A DNA stretch of 64,000 nucleotides from Temnopleurus reevesii (GCA_036244855.1 BQKZ01000362.1:30827-94826), one strand, 5' to 3'; numbered from the stretch's first letter, positions 51,225-62,706 are shown. Numbers and translations are program-made. Notes: generated from the letters alone by a model not told the origin.

Positions 51225-52110
51225 ATTTTACCAGGGTAGCCCATTCAACCAAATTAGGTCCAGAAAAACATTGAAATATATACAGTTAAAACAAATATGA
51301 TAAAATACGACTAATGTATTATATCAAAGTACATGTACAATATCTAAGTTCTTAAAGGGAAAGAGGCTAATAAATAAGTTATTATCTTATGGGTTGATGA
51401 AAAAATATTGGCAGCATTGAATGTACTATTTGAGAAAAAATTCTGATTATTCTACGAAAAGTTATGTCCTAAAGTCTAATTAAAATTCTCCAAAGTGGTA
51501 CTTTGCTTGATATTAGAGGGCAACACATTCCATTGTCTTGCACCTTTGTAACAAATTGCATTCTTATAGTATTCAGTGCGACATTTGCCAAGAATAAGAT
51601 TTGTACATTGTGTGTTAAAATCATGCATAGATGAAACCTCTTTGAAAACATAATTATAATCATAGGAAGATAAATCATTCACATATCTAAAACATAAGAC
51701 ACAATTGAAATACTTTACCCGCTCATTAAAGGGTAGCCATTTAATCCGAAGAAATATTATACATGCATATCACAATTGAAAATCATTCTTGCGGTCCTTT
51801 TTATAATTTTGTAAATTTATCAGTATGGCTTTGAAGTCGAATGCTCCAAACTTCACTGCAATAATCAATTCGTAAATTTCAATGATATTTCATCTGTATA
51901 AGGTAAACTTTTTTAACGTGGCAAGTCCGTCATATACCTTTTTACATAAATTGTTAATATGATCAGTTCACAATATATTTTCATCAATCGTAACACCCAA
52001 GAACTTAAAATTCCTCCAATGATCACTGATTATCAATATATGCTATCATTATTATTTACAACATACAATCGCTATTTACTTCCGATAACCATGAATTTAG
52101 TTTTATCAAT
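51225..52110 (-). mobile_element. Non-LTR retrotransposon (LINE) remnant, RT C-terminal region
   Basis: Translation of the - strand across several frames and stops gives a run of pieces in family order: NIDKTKFMVIGS near 52,090; FLGVTIDENIL..DHINNLCKKV near 51,980; IKWLPFNERVKYFNCVLCFRYVN near 51,720; and CRTEYYKNAICYKGARQWNV, then LPSNIKQSTTLENF, ending at 51,476. These match the end of the reverse transcriptase ORF and the C-terminal conserved block of CR1/Jockey/Rex-type LINEs. The 3' UTR probably extends to about 51,225 (ACCAGGGTAGCC on +). Stops and frameshifts show that it is dead and 5'-truncated. I cannot name the clade with certainty. Confidence 0.8.
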
Positions 52111-52479
52111 ATTTAAAGAGAATAGGAACGTGTAGAGAAATGTTAGGGGCTGTATTAATGAGGGGGTGTTACAGATATGGAATTCGACAAATTTGCAGTA
52201 GGATCACAGTATATTTTAGAATGTTTGCAGATGTTCAATACTCTCCTCGATAAGTGTCTCTAAGAAATGGTGAAGGCATTCATCGGAGTGCAAACGAAAA
52301 TGGATTTTATCGGTGGCACTTGATCGCATTTATAAACATGCAGATATCTGGATATATTCAACATTGTTTGAGATCAATATTGGAAAACGGAACGTCGCAA
52401 CGTACGAAAATATGGCTACGGTACATGAGCAAATGACAGTGTTTCGCCCCAAGTGTCTGTTTTACAGCACAATGATGAT

Positions 52480-52487
52480 GATAATGA

Positions 52488-52571
<84 letters not shown>

Positions 52572-52592
52572 TAAGAAGAAGAAGAAGAAGAT
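52480..52592. repeat. Compound microsatellite (ACT)n-(AAT)n-(AAG)n
   Basis: About 11 ACT, then about 17 AAT, then five to six AAG triplets follow each other in register. The homopolymeric frames (poly-Thr/Asn/Lys, poly-Ile) are artefacts. Confidence 0.95.
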
Positions 52593-52807
52593 TCAGTGCA
52601 TCGAATTCTGTCTATATCAGCTCAAAAATTGCAGACAGCTTTCAAAAAGTTGAATTTTGTTGACCAGTGTGATCAATTATGAAGTGAGAAACTTTTCTTG
52701 AAAACAAGAATCTTGTCTCCATCACAAGCCACGAGGTGCCCAGAAGGGGCAGGTGAGGAGGGGAAATCAAATATATCAGTGCGATCTGATTGGGCGTATT
52801 GGATGAT

Positions 52808-54349
52808 TCACACTGTATGATGGATGCAGAAATCAGATGAAGCCTGGTCGACTACATAAAGATGTCGCTCTCTATCCCAGTTAGTGATGTAGAGTGTGTC
52901 CGTCAGTTTATCAACAAAGCATATTGACATGTCCACATCTTCATGGGGAATCGCTGCTTTCTCTTCCCCTGATCGCGAGACAATGGTGATTGTATTCCTA
53001 TCTGTTTTAGCAACGATATCACCTGAAGACAAGGCTTGAAATGCTCCCCGCACCAACTTTCCTTGCATGGTAATTGTGCTCTCTATCTTACCATCAGCAG
53101 GATTGATGACGTAGATATTAGATTGATCGTACTCAGCAGCTAGGATCATCCCATCCTTGTCGACATCAACAAACACATCACTGTCAGCATGAGATGTATT
53201 TCTTGGTATGGTGATCTGTCTTACCAGCTTCCACTGTTTGTCATAGAGAACGATGCATCCATCCAAGGACTTCTCCGTACATTGTCCTATCCTATAGCTA
53301 CACACCGTAAAGTTGCTATCTACGGCCGCACATGATACAATACACATGTTAGGCGCTTCATAATTCACCTTTTCTGAGTGCGATGTGCTAATACTTGTAA
53401 GATACAAGTTATTCTGCCAGTCCCACAAGTATATCTCATCATCACTGAATACGCGAACACACGAGATTGGGAATTCGACAATTGTTGGGAAGTCCAAGGA
53501 TTTGACAAGTTCCCATCTCCCCATGTATCCATCGATTCTTGCACAGTGTTTCCCGTCTACTTTTCCCTCAATGAACCTCACTTTCCGAACTTCTCTCTTT
53601 ATCATGTCAAGAGAGTCAGTCACTTCCTCTAAATAATTCGTATTGTAACTCTCATCTTGGGAGGCAATGATTTGACGAGCCTCCATAACCAGCATTTGGT
53701 CACTTTGTTTCATACGATTTATCTTAGAAACCATGTTATCCATGGTGTCAAGTTTGTGCTTGTTATGAAGTTTAAATTTCTCCACTCTCTTAGCAACCAT
53801 TGTATCAATTGCTTTTGTTTCAGACATGATGTTTGCCAGCTTTTCCATGATATCTTGTTGCTCCTGTTCTGCTAGCGTTTTACATTCCTTGATTCGTTTG
53901 CCTCTCTTCTCGTTGATGATGCGAATATCTTCATCGGCTTCCTCGTTAATAACCCGAATATCATCCTTCTCTCGGTCTTTCACCTTCTTCATTTTTCCTT
54001 CAAATGAAGCACTTATCATATCATTGACCAGTTTGATATGGTTGCTTGTCAAAGTTCCACAATACATTAATTGAGAATGAAGTCTTTTAAGGTGATTCTG
54101 TCCATCTTCTATCTGTTGCATCGTATCATCTATCATTCCTTTCATCTCAAAGATGACGTTCTCGATGTCTTCAAGCTCGCATGGTTTCTGACAGTGTTCT
54201 TTAATTGCACATCGATCACAAATAGGGGTTTTGTGTTTCTTGCAGTAAAACGATATTGGCAGACCATGCTTGTCACATGACCATGTCAGATCATGTCCTT
54301 TCCGAGGGCGCAGGTCATCTTTCTTTTCTCTTTGGAACTTGGATGCCAT
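52808..54349 (-). CDS. B-box zinc-finger, coiled-coil, beta-propeller-like protein (TRIM-like, no RING)
   Basis: This is one uninterrupted frame of 513 codons in a single exon, starting at an ATG in good context (CACCATGG). Residues 25-57 form a B-box type 2 zinc site (C25, H28, C36, H39, C44, C47, H52 and probably C57). Residues about 60-260 are a long, charged coiled coil (EKDDIRVINEEADEDIRIIN and similar). From about 290 to the end the protein is rich in short beta-strand repeats with V..D..G..L/I.A patterns (VDVDKDGMILAAEYDQSNIY), as in the NHL-type propellers of TRIM2/3/32/71 relatives. There is no RING upstream, so autonomous ubiquitin-ligase activity is not expected. It lies between the two glyoxalase genes in the opposite direction and has no evident functional link. 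An intron in the 5' UTR cannot be excluded. Confidence 0.85.
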   Translation of the reverse strand: MASKFQREKKDDLRPRKGHDLTWSCDKHGLPISFYCKKHKTPICDRCAIKEHCQKPCELEDIENVIFEMKGMIDDTMQQIEDGQNHLKRLHSQLMYCGTLTSNHIKLVNDMISASFEGKMKKVKDREKDDIRVINEEADEDIRIINEKRGKRIKECKTLAEQEQQDIMEKLANIMSETKAIDTMVAKRVEKFKLHNKHKLDTMDNMVSKINRMKQSDQMLVMEARQIIASQDESYNTNYLEEVTDSLDMIKREVRKVRFIEGKVDGKHCARIDGYMGRWELVKSLDFPTIVEFPISCVRVFSDDEIYLWDWQNNLYLTSISTSHSEKVNYEAPNMCIVSCAAVDSNFTVCSYRIGQCTEKSLDGCIVLYDKQWKLVRQITIPRNTSHADSDVFVDVDKDGMILAAEYDQSNIYVINPADGKIESTITMQGKLVRGAFQALSSGDIVAKTDRNTITIVSRSGEEKAAIPHEDVDMSICFVDKLTDTLYITNWDRERHLYVVDQASSDFCIHHTV

Positions 54350-54462
54350 GGTGTTCTAGACGATTGATATGGCACTTCTCCTATATTAGTCAAGAGAACA
54401 ATGAAAACAATGTCACATGGGTCCATAAAGACACCAGTCCACATATCAACGACTACTTCCCC

Positions 54463-54485
54463 TCTACCCCCCCCCCCCCCCCCCC
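54463..54485. repeat. Poly(C) run
   Basis: A run of about 20 C interrupted by few other bases lies 115 bp upstream of the B-box gene start. Its length is probably unstable in assemblies. Confidence 0.9.
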
Positions 54486-54639
54486 GACAGCCCAAACAAA
54501 TGTATAGTCATGTAATCACAATGCCTCTTTATCCATTCTTTCTTTGCTTGTAGCGGCATTTGTAAGTTGTTTTTTTTTTAATTGAAAGCGAGGAGCACTT
54601 CTTAATTTTGTATTCCATCGGAGGGGAAAACCACACCAC

Positions 54640-54674
54640 TACGCGCACACAAACACACACATATATATATATAA

Positions 54675-54755
<81 letters not shown>

Positions 54756-54802
54756 AAAACACACACACACATATATATACACACACACACACACACATCT
54801 GT
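54640..54802. repeat. Compound (AC)n-(AT)n-(AC)n microsatellite
   Basis: CACACA stretches flank about 100 bp of nearly pure AT dinucleotides. The poly-Tyr/Ile frames here are artefacts. Confidence 0.95.
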
Positions 54803-55364
54803 GATAAGGGGAAAGATCAGACACGGAAATTGCACGTTACAAGAACTGGTGGTTTTAACATCAGGGTGCAGTTATGTGTATTAATGAATACAGTATTTCA
54901 CAGCGGGGCAAAATTGCACACTGTGGGCTACGCTGAATTTTTGTGACACCTTGAATTGAGATTCTATCTACAGATGATTCTGTCAAAGTAAAAATTAATA
55001 TATACTCACTATGAGAGTTGTATGTGTTCTCGCTGAAGTTACAATCAGTAGAAAACATGCACGGGAGCGTTTTGAAGCAGGTAAATAATTCAGCATTCAG
55101 TAGTAATGTTGCTCAATGCTCAAAGAGGAAGTTGGCAGTAAAATTATTTCTGATTACTACCCATGAATCGTTTGCTTCGTTCCGTTTTGCACGGTAGATG
55201 CGTAAATATAAAAAGGCTTGGACCAATTTTCTCTCACTCTCTCTCTCCGTCTGCCACGCATATAATTCTCTCTTTTGTTAGTCATATTAGTGCAGAATTA
55301 CTCCCACACTGTGTGACGGAATAAACTTAAAAGTCACTATAAATGGTTTATCCTATTTTCTGAC

Positions 55365-55590
55365 AATAGGCGGGTTTACTTATATTTTCAAATTTATGTG
55401 CGTTTCACGTAGTTACGTGGTATTCCTTAAACCGTTTGATAATAATAAGACTACAATACTTGGAATCCAGTTTGCATATATTACTTGTTGCTATGTCGGG
55501 CAAGCCTCGGGCAAGCTTTAGGATTGTCAAGAACAACCATTGTGTTAAAGGTATGCATAAAATTTGCATCTATTAGTAAACCCGCCTATT
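55365..55590. mobile_element. MITE, AATAGGCGGGTTTACT ends
   Basis: AATAGGCGGGTTTACT at 55,365-55,380 and AGTAAACCCGCCTATT at 55,575-55,590 are perfect 16-bp inverted repeats bounding 226 bp of non-coding sequence. The target duplication is not clear. Confidence 0.8.
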
Positions 55591-55609
55591 CCACTTAGCT
55601 CGTGCATAC

Positions 55610-55632
55610 ACACACACACACACACACGCACA
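55610..55632. repeat. (CA)n microsatellite
   Basis: A short run of about ten CA repeats, followed by CGCACATGCGCGCACA. Confidence 0.85.
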
Positions 55633-56479
55633 TGCGCGCACATATGCATATACAAAGACGCACAAACTGATAGACTCACACTTACCTCGCTCACTCATGC
55701 TCGCACGTGATGACCTTTTCTATATCCCTGCTCCATCCCCCTCTTTCTTTTTCTATCTGATACCATCACACAAACTAAATGACACAGGCATGGAAAAACA
55801 TACCCGAGTCCATTACTATTTTTTCGTTGAGATTCAACTGATCAAAGGACAAGTTCAGTATTTATCTAGGATGCTGCACCCGGCGACCCCTATATACACC
55901 AATATGCTATTATCTTATTACAAATCTGTTTTCCCTATAAAAAGAAATTAACAAATAAAGCAAATAAAAGGAGTCCAGAGTGTTAACATTGTGTTGTCCT
56001 CAATTTGAGAGAATAGAATTGCAGCCATTTTGAGTCAAAATTGAAGATCTGCATTAACCTATATGAACTATTCAATTCGATTTATGTCAAACACCATTTA
56101 TATGTAAATTCCAGACACGTGTAGATGTATATCGTGTGAGAAATGATTGGCACAAAATTCGATCATCTGTAACCAACCAGGTTTGTAACCATAATTATAT
56201 TTGAACAAAGATGTGGGTGTTTTTTTTTCAAATATAATCGATATGTTGCAATCTACATGATACATCAATCCTAAAGAATGACATATTTTGTGTCAGTTGA
56301 ACAGAAATATTTGATAAAATCAATCCTACATCATTCCGAGATTATACTTCATAGACAATGTCCGTGATATTCACATTCAGATTCAGTGACCCATATAGGC
56401 AACACAAGGATAAACCGAGCATGCTTAGCTTCCTCGTATAAATATTGGCATTACTAAATTGATACGGATGTGAACTTAA

Positions 56480-56608
56480 AGCCCCGGTCACATAGGACCC
56501 CGGAAGCAACACGATTCATCCCGACTCGTTGTTCTGAGGCAGTTAACTGTGAATAAACAAAGAGTCGGGGTGAATCATGTTGCTTCCGGGGTCCTATGTG
56601 ACCGGGGC
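56480..56608 (-). mobile_element. TTAA-flanked MITE, copy 2 (piggyBac-like)
   Basis: This 129-bp element has the same ends as copy 1 (GCCCCGGTCACATAGG / CCTATGTGACCGGGGC) and TTAA on both sides (56,476-56,479 and 56,609-56,612). Its asymmetric centre (TTCTGAGGCAGTTAACTGTG) is the reverse complement of the copy-1 centre, so the two are in opposite orientation. It sits 134 bp upstream of the glyoxalase B start codon. Confidence 0.85.
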
Positions 56609-56742
56609 TTAACTATATATACAGTAGTTCACAAGTTACATGTGCATGCATGAAATCTAGGCTCTCACCTACAGCACAATTTTTGTCTAATGGCAAAAGT
56701 ATAGGCGAATACTTGTAGTTTTCGAGAAGGTTTGCTGTAACA

Positions 56743-59700
56743 ATGGAAGGAAAAGTGAACTCGTTACCCAAGGAGCAGGTTGCACAATACTGCTCTACCC
56801 CCGATCAAGCAACCAAGGTAAGTGTATACTTGTGTTTGTGTGTATATATATGTTTTATTTATGGATATCATTCTCTTCGATAATTGGCTCAGACACCCAC
56901 TTCTCTGTATCCATGATACAGTGAGAAAGCAAAGGAAAATACTGCGGGACCCAATTTTGCAGACCTTAATGGTTTGTAAACTCTTGTACTGTAGGGCACA
57001 AATTCTAGGCTGATAACCAACACCCCAACCGTCTTCAAATCCTTATGGCGCGCATGCTTACAACTGATATACAATAATCAAATGACTTTTTAGTGTATCA
57101 TTTCAATAATTATGGCTATCAAGGTCATAGTGCCCTACAAAATATGTCCGAAATTTAGACTTTCCAGTTGAACTATAATAATGCTTAAATGAACGCGTGT
57201 GTGTTGATCTGTTCAAAATCATTTTGTTCGATGGAGGGGGGGGNTATATTTCTCATTTAAGTCGTTATTTTGTCATGAATACCTTGCCAACCTTTCTTCT
57301 GTCATTTCTAATACCATAAATTACCAACCCCGAAAATTATCATTCTCATCTATAATTATTACAACTATAATGAATAATTTTGATCTATAGGCTCTTGACC
57401 CTTATGGGCACAGGGCGGGGAATGGTATTGTGGATGTCTTTGTTAAATGGGGGAGGGGGCTATCAATGTTTTATGCTTTATTTACACACACAAATTGATT
57501 ATTACGATGTAAGTTAATCGTTTTATCTATGTTTTCTCTTGTTTGTGTATAACTGTTTTCTTTTTGGACCTCCAGGAAGAACAGAGCGTTTATGTTAATG
57601 GCTCTGAATGGAGTGCCCCAACCTTAATTTTATCATTTCAGTTATTTATCTTTGTATTTGTTTCAGTTTTGTATGTATTTATTTGTATTGATTTTCTTTG
57701 TATTTTGAGTTGTTTTTACTTTACGGAATATAAAACCAAACCAAATCAAACCATTTCTGTCACTGATTTAGTGATTGATTGAATTTATTTCCATCTTAAG
57801 AACATATGCAATTAAGAAATACGGCATATTGGCAACATGTCATTTAAGTCCATTTTCCTTTTGTCATGACGTTTCTGTATCATTAATGACACCACTTATT
57901 TTTAAATTAATGATTTTACCCCCATACAGGGCTTCATCATGCAGCAGACGATGTTCCGCATCCGAGACCCCCGAAAATCCCTCGATTTCTACACCCGTGT
58001 CATGGGCATGAGGTTTGTAACAAATATCAAATTGTAATTGCAGCTGCTGTAATATTACACTTGAAATATCAATATAACCATATCTGACCATATTGGGTAG
58101 TCTTGTGCAAATTTTTGTCCAAACGTTACATGACTAATCGCAATTAGATGCCTGTGGCCAATTGCAAGAATTGGTCTCAGCCATCTTGCTTATCTTCTTG
58201 CCAAGACGTCTTGACTTCTTGTGCCACAAGCAACTATGTTAAGAGGGTTGGTCAAGCAAGAAGAGGATAACTGAGACCATTTCGAGCAATCGGCCCTGTA
58301 TTATAAAAGACAGCGATGCGCTGAATTCTGTCTCTCAGCATGCTCTGGGTTAAAACTTCATTTTATTCGGTGAATTAGCATGATGGTAGTTGATATACAC
58401 ATGATACACAAGGCATGCATCATTCAACTTAGATTATCCCGATTGTGTAGACATAACACTTAATATTGAGATCAGGTCACTTGTGACCTTTCTCCATTTT
58501 CCTTTTCATATATTATGGTTGTTCAGATTGCTAACCAGGCTAGACTTCCCAGAGAGGAAGTTTTCGTTATTCTTTCTTGGTTATGCGGAGGAGTCAGCAA
58601 TCCCACGTGATGAAACAGACAGAATCAGGTGGACATTCATGCAACCTGGCACAATCGAACTCAGATAGTAAGTCAACATATGTAGAGGCTTCAAGGAGGT
58701 ATTATATCGTTACTTTTTTTGTTAGTCAGGCAATAGTTTTTCATAATGCCTGGTGTGACAAAAAAAAAACAATGTGTGATATCATTATACAATACAAGTA
58801 ATGTATGCCGATGCTTCTGCAATAGTGAAAATATATTTGTGAAATAGAAATCGAGAGTTAACTTCATTATATATACTATTCCTCACGCATTCATTGTTTG
58901 TATATTATAATCGAAGCAATAATTATAATAAGTTTTCAATTTAGAAGATATTCAAATCTATAACGTAAATTTATTTCGCAATAGCCTCTTAATGTCAACA
59001 TAGATTTCCTCAATGCTAAATCGAATAACATTATGCCTAAAGGGGTCTCTGATTGTGTTTGTCGTTGGTTAATTTGGATGATATAAGATGATTAATTTTG
59101 AACTTTTCTTTCATCTTTCATTCACCATTCTATATACAGTATCTATGGCACAGACATAGATGAGACTTTTGTCGGGTACCATAATGGAAATAAAGATCCT
59201 CAGGGATTTGGTGAGTAACATTGCTTGTTTTTTTTTTGCATAAATATGGAAATCAATTTGATATATTTTTCATTGTTTGATACAATCTAAATTGCAAAGA
59301 TTTCGTTTTCTATATCAGTTACTAGCCAATGTAGAACCAGCCAAATGAAACCCATTGGCTACTAATACCAGGCGGCCGTTTGACAAAGTCAATGGGATTG
59401 TATGAATTCAGTAGGCAACGGGTTAATCATGTTAAATGTTATGTCCCTCATGTCCCTAGGCACATATAATATTTACAGGGAAGACCCTAGTTCAGATTCT
59501 GAACGGTTTCATATTTGCTCTGCCCCAGTGGTATACGAGTACGATCGGTAGATGGCGTGATCATATCTTTGTACAGAACGCCAGAATGTTGGATTTTTTC
59601 GTCGCCCGTGAATTCTCGGGGTCGCGCCCTCTTTCGGACTGGCAGCAATGGCAAGAAAAGAGATCGATCGGGAAGATACAGCGCTTTCAAAAATCGTTTA

Positions 59701-60378
59701 GAATCTGAACTAGGAAGACCATTGACTAGTGTTTGATTCGTTTGGCTTACTATCTGACTATGTGCGATAATGGAGCTTAATTCAGTTTCACATACATATA
59801 CGCCTAGCATGCGTTGATTATAGACACTAATGTGTGACTCAACCTATTGATATCTAAACTTTGATATCTACCGTAATGTACATATTGCATTCTTCTACAT
59901 TTCACCCAGGTCACATTGGTCTATCTGTACCGGATGTTTATGCCGCGTGTGAAAGGTTTCGGTCACTGGGTGTCACATTTGTCATGAAACCCGACGAGGG
60001 TACGTAGACTTTAATGTTTGTTGGTTGTTACTTATGTCTTTTTGTATTATTTTCTGGTTGGGAAGTTTTTGTTTGTTCTTGGTTTTTGTTTTGGTCTGTT
60101 CATGTTGTTATTTGTGGGGAAAAAAGAGGTTGGGGGGGGGGGGGGGGCTCATAGCGTTGGGTGTACAATACTTATGACGACATGATCCCCCCCCCTTACA
60201 AAATCACCTTTATATGTCTTTCTCACTTGTCTTTCTTTCCACTCTTCTCTCCTTCTCAGGTCCCATGAAAGGTTTAGCATTCATTCAGGATCCAGACGGC
60301 TACTGGATTGAGATTCTCTCTGCAGATAATCTTGCTAAAGCCTGCGGTAAACCAGAGCCTAGATATGTATACTACTGA
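56743..60378 (+). CDS. Glyoxalase I-like protein, copy B, altered glutathione site
   Basis: This gene has six exons: 56743-56817, 57930-58012, 58527-58667, 59140-59210, 59910-59999 and 60260-60378, giving 192 aa. The first five exon lengths and all phases equal those of copy A, so the genes are tandem duplicates. The glyoxalase I fold signatures persist ([57 protein letters not shown]). The four metal ligands are intact (Q31, E97, H125, E171). Of the five main glutathione contacts of human GLO1 only R37 remains (R35 here); N103, R122, K150 and K156 are I101, Q121, M149 and P155. The C terminus has an ~11-residue extension ending RYVYY. All splice sites are canonical and there is no stop, so the gene is intact and under coding constraint. 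It is probably a metal-binding enzyme of changed substrate or cofactor use; loss of activity is the alternative. Confidence 0.93.
58156..58297. mobile_element. Fold-back element in intron 2 of glyoxalase B
   Basis: GGCCAATTGCAAGAATTGGT at the left pairs with the inverted ATTTCGAGCAATCGGCC at the right. Inner arms (TCTCAGCCATCTTGCTTATC and GAAGAGGATAACTGAGA) continue the fold-back, about 45 bp per arm with mismatches. It is non-coding. Confidence 0.6.
59488..59714. mobile_element. MITE in intron 4 of glyoxalase B
   Basis: CCTAGTTCAGATTCTGAACG near the left end and CGTTTAGAATCTGAACTAGG at the right end are inverted repeats of about 20 bp bounding 227 bp. The inside is more GC-rich than the intron (GTCGCGCCCTCTTTCGGAC) and produces a spurious open frame. 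Confidence 0.75.
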
Positions 60379-60498
60379 TTGAATGCATATCTACCAACGC
60401 TGAACAGCATCACTCTGGCATTCTCACAATGCAGGAGAGAATATAGACATGGAAAGAAAGGGAAAGAAAGAAAGAGAGCAAGATAGATAGATAGATTG

Positions 60499-60529
<31 letters not shown>

Positions 60530-62204
60530 GAGAGAGAGGGAGAGATAGAAAAGGAGAGAAAGAAAGTAAGAGACAAAAGATGGGTCATAATGTTTTTAAA
60601 AAGTGCAAAATGATTGAAATGCATGCTATTATTGCATTCTTTTCATTTATTTATTTCAATATCTTTAGAAATGTATGGATCCAATGCATTATTTTGTATG
60701 GTCTTCGAACATGTCGACAACATGAATTTCATAATTTTCTTTCGTAAATACACGTTCTCGCTAATTCATAGTCTTCTCGTTTAAAAAGCGCATTATTCAT
60801 TCTCGGTTTATCTGAATGTTTTGACATGTCTATGACTAGATAATGGTACAACAAACTTCCCTTGAATAGTACATTTTAGAATAATGGTATATAAGATCAC
60901 TAAAATGAACACCAACTTTTAACATTTCACCAATGTAACACAATGATCTCGAAGAATACCGCCATCTATGTGTGGCTTTTGTTTAACTCCATACTTAGGC
61001 TTACATGTACGTCCAGATGTGTTTCGATTCAACCAGCTTTGGAGGAGGATTTTAGTAATGAAAGTAATATGAAACTATCTACAGATGATTGCAAATTTAA
61101 AGTCATATGACAGATATCATTTTTATAGGGTTTAAGCTGTACTTAAATTTATGCCTATTTGTGTACTTGCTTATATGTTAACCATTCCAATATATTCGTC
61201 TTTGATTTTATAAAGTTGTTTTGATGTAAATGTTATTATCAATATGTGTCAATTATTTGATAAAGATGAGACGGGAAGCAGAACGCCTCATTTATAGTAT
61301 AATGTCATTAAATCAATTGACAATATTCAAGGATGCAAGTTTTCAAAAGCGATTGCAAACTCTATACTGATATTTTGTTTTAATTCTTATATAAACATGA
61401 TACAAAACATAAACAGATATGCATGTCTTTGATCCTGGAGAGGCTTTGTTAATTCTTAATTTATTGATGGCTATACAAAATAAACTCTTGTAAGAATGCC
61501 TGAGTACAAAATCAATTAGATTGCATAACACACATGTTTTCCATTGGTATAATAAGCAGTTCTTTTCCGCTTTTTTAATACATTATAACACGATATATAT
61601 AAACTATTTCCGAAAAGTTAAGTGGTACGCAGACAATAGAACCGTACGCCATGTATTCAACTGTGCGGACACACAAATGACAAGCCGGTTCAGATTTGAA
61701 TATAATTACAAAGGAAAATTGAATTTGCATTCGACTTGATATTTTAAAAAATAGTTTATATCGCGTTAGTCAAAAATACAAACAAACTATACTGCAATTT
61801 GGCACGATAAAGGACTTCACATTCTATCAGCTATTGCACTTCATAACGATTTTTTTAATATGCTCATATCCGTCTTTTATTTTTTTCTCGTATCATCCGC
61901 GATTAACTGTTTTATTACCCATGCACAGTTATGTTTGTCACTTTCTGTGATCACCACCACAGTGTAACTACTACATACAATTGTTATTGATATGCATTTT
62001 GATCTATGCAAAAAACACCCCACAACCACAGCATCCAGGATCCTTGCTTATTTAGTATCGTGGAAATATGTTTACTCATTGCAGCTATAGGCATTACTCA
62101 TTGCAATGGGCATTATACTTTCCATATAACCATGGTAATCTTATACTGTGCTCGGTCAAAAAATTTTAAACCAATGTTTGGAAGAGGGCATTTAAGGGTT
62201 TATC
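60379..62204. other. Intergenic, downstream of glyoxalase B
   Basis: It includes the 3' UTR of glyoxalase B and a GA microsatellite at about 60,495-60,545. An AATAAA near 61,478 is the only obvious poly(A) signal seen. I find no further gene. Confidence 0.45.
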
Positions 62205-62706
62205 CCTATCTCGTCCAATGGCATCTCGTCCAATGACCGTTGCGTCCAAACGCGCTTCGTCTAACATTAGGTCGTCCAATTACCGTTTTGTCCAATATTC
62301 ATTTCGTCCAATAGCAGCTTTGTCCAATAACCAGTTTGTCCAATATCCTGTTCGTCCAATAGCCATTTTGTCCATTAGCGTTTGGTCCAATAATCAATTC
62401 GTCCAATAGCCATTTGGGCTAACATCATTTCGTCCAATCTGGACAACCTGATGATAGGACAAAGTGACACTAAACAAAGCGGTAATTGGACGAAGTAGGA
62501 CTAGACCACGTGATGATTAGACGAATAGGCAATTAGATAAAGTGAAGATGGACCATATGGTTATTGGACGAAATGGCTATTGGACGAACGGGATATTGGA
62601 CAAATTGGTTACTGGACAAAGCGGCAATTGGACGAAATGTTTATAGACGAAGTAATGTTGGACGAAGCGCGTTTGGACGAAACGGTCATTGGACGAGATG
62701 GCAATT
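62205..62706. mobile_element. Fold-back element of degenerate GTCCAAT repeats
   Basis: The left arm (about 62,205-62,440) is about fourteen units of 15-18 bp built on TT(C/T)GTCCAATA(G/A)C. The right arm (about 62,490-62,706) carries the reverse-complement unit (GGACGAAATGGCTATT) about twelve times. The outermost units of the two arms match in order (GCCATCTCGTCCAATGACCG and its complement near 62,680-62,702), so the whole is a giant inverted repeat. It has no coding capacity. Confidence 0.85.

Noticed and set aside
54529..54946. Poly-Tyr/Ile and poly-Val/Cys frames
   Set aside because: Translation of AT and AC dinucleotide repeats.
1163..57244. Single N bases at 1163 and 57244
   Set aside because: Both sit next to G runs and look like consensus ambiguity in the assembly, not biology.
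62205..62706. GTCCAAT array considered as a CRISPR array
   Set aside because: The units are degenerate, lack fixed-length unique spacers, are mirrored as an inverted repeat, and the context is a eukaryotic genome.
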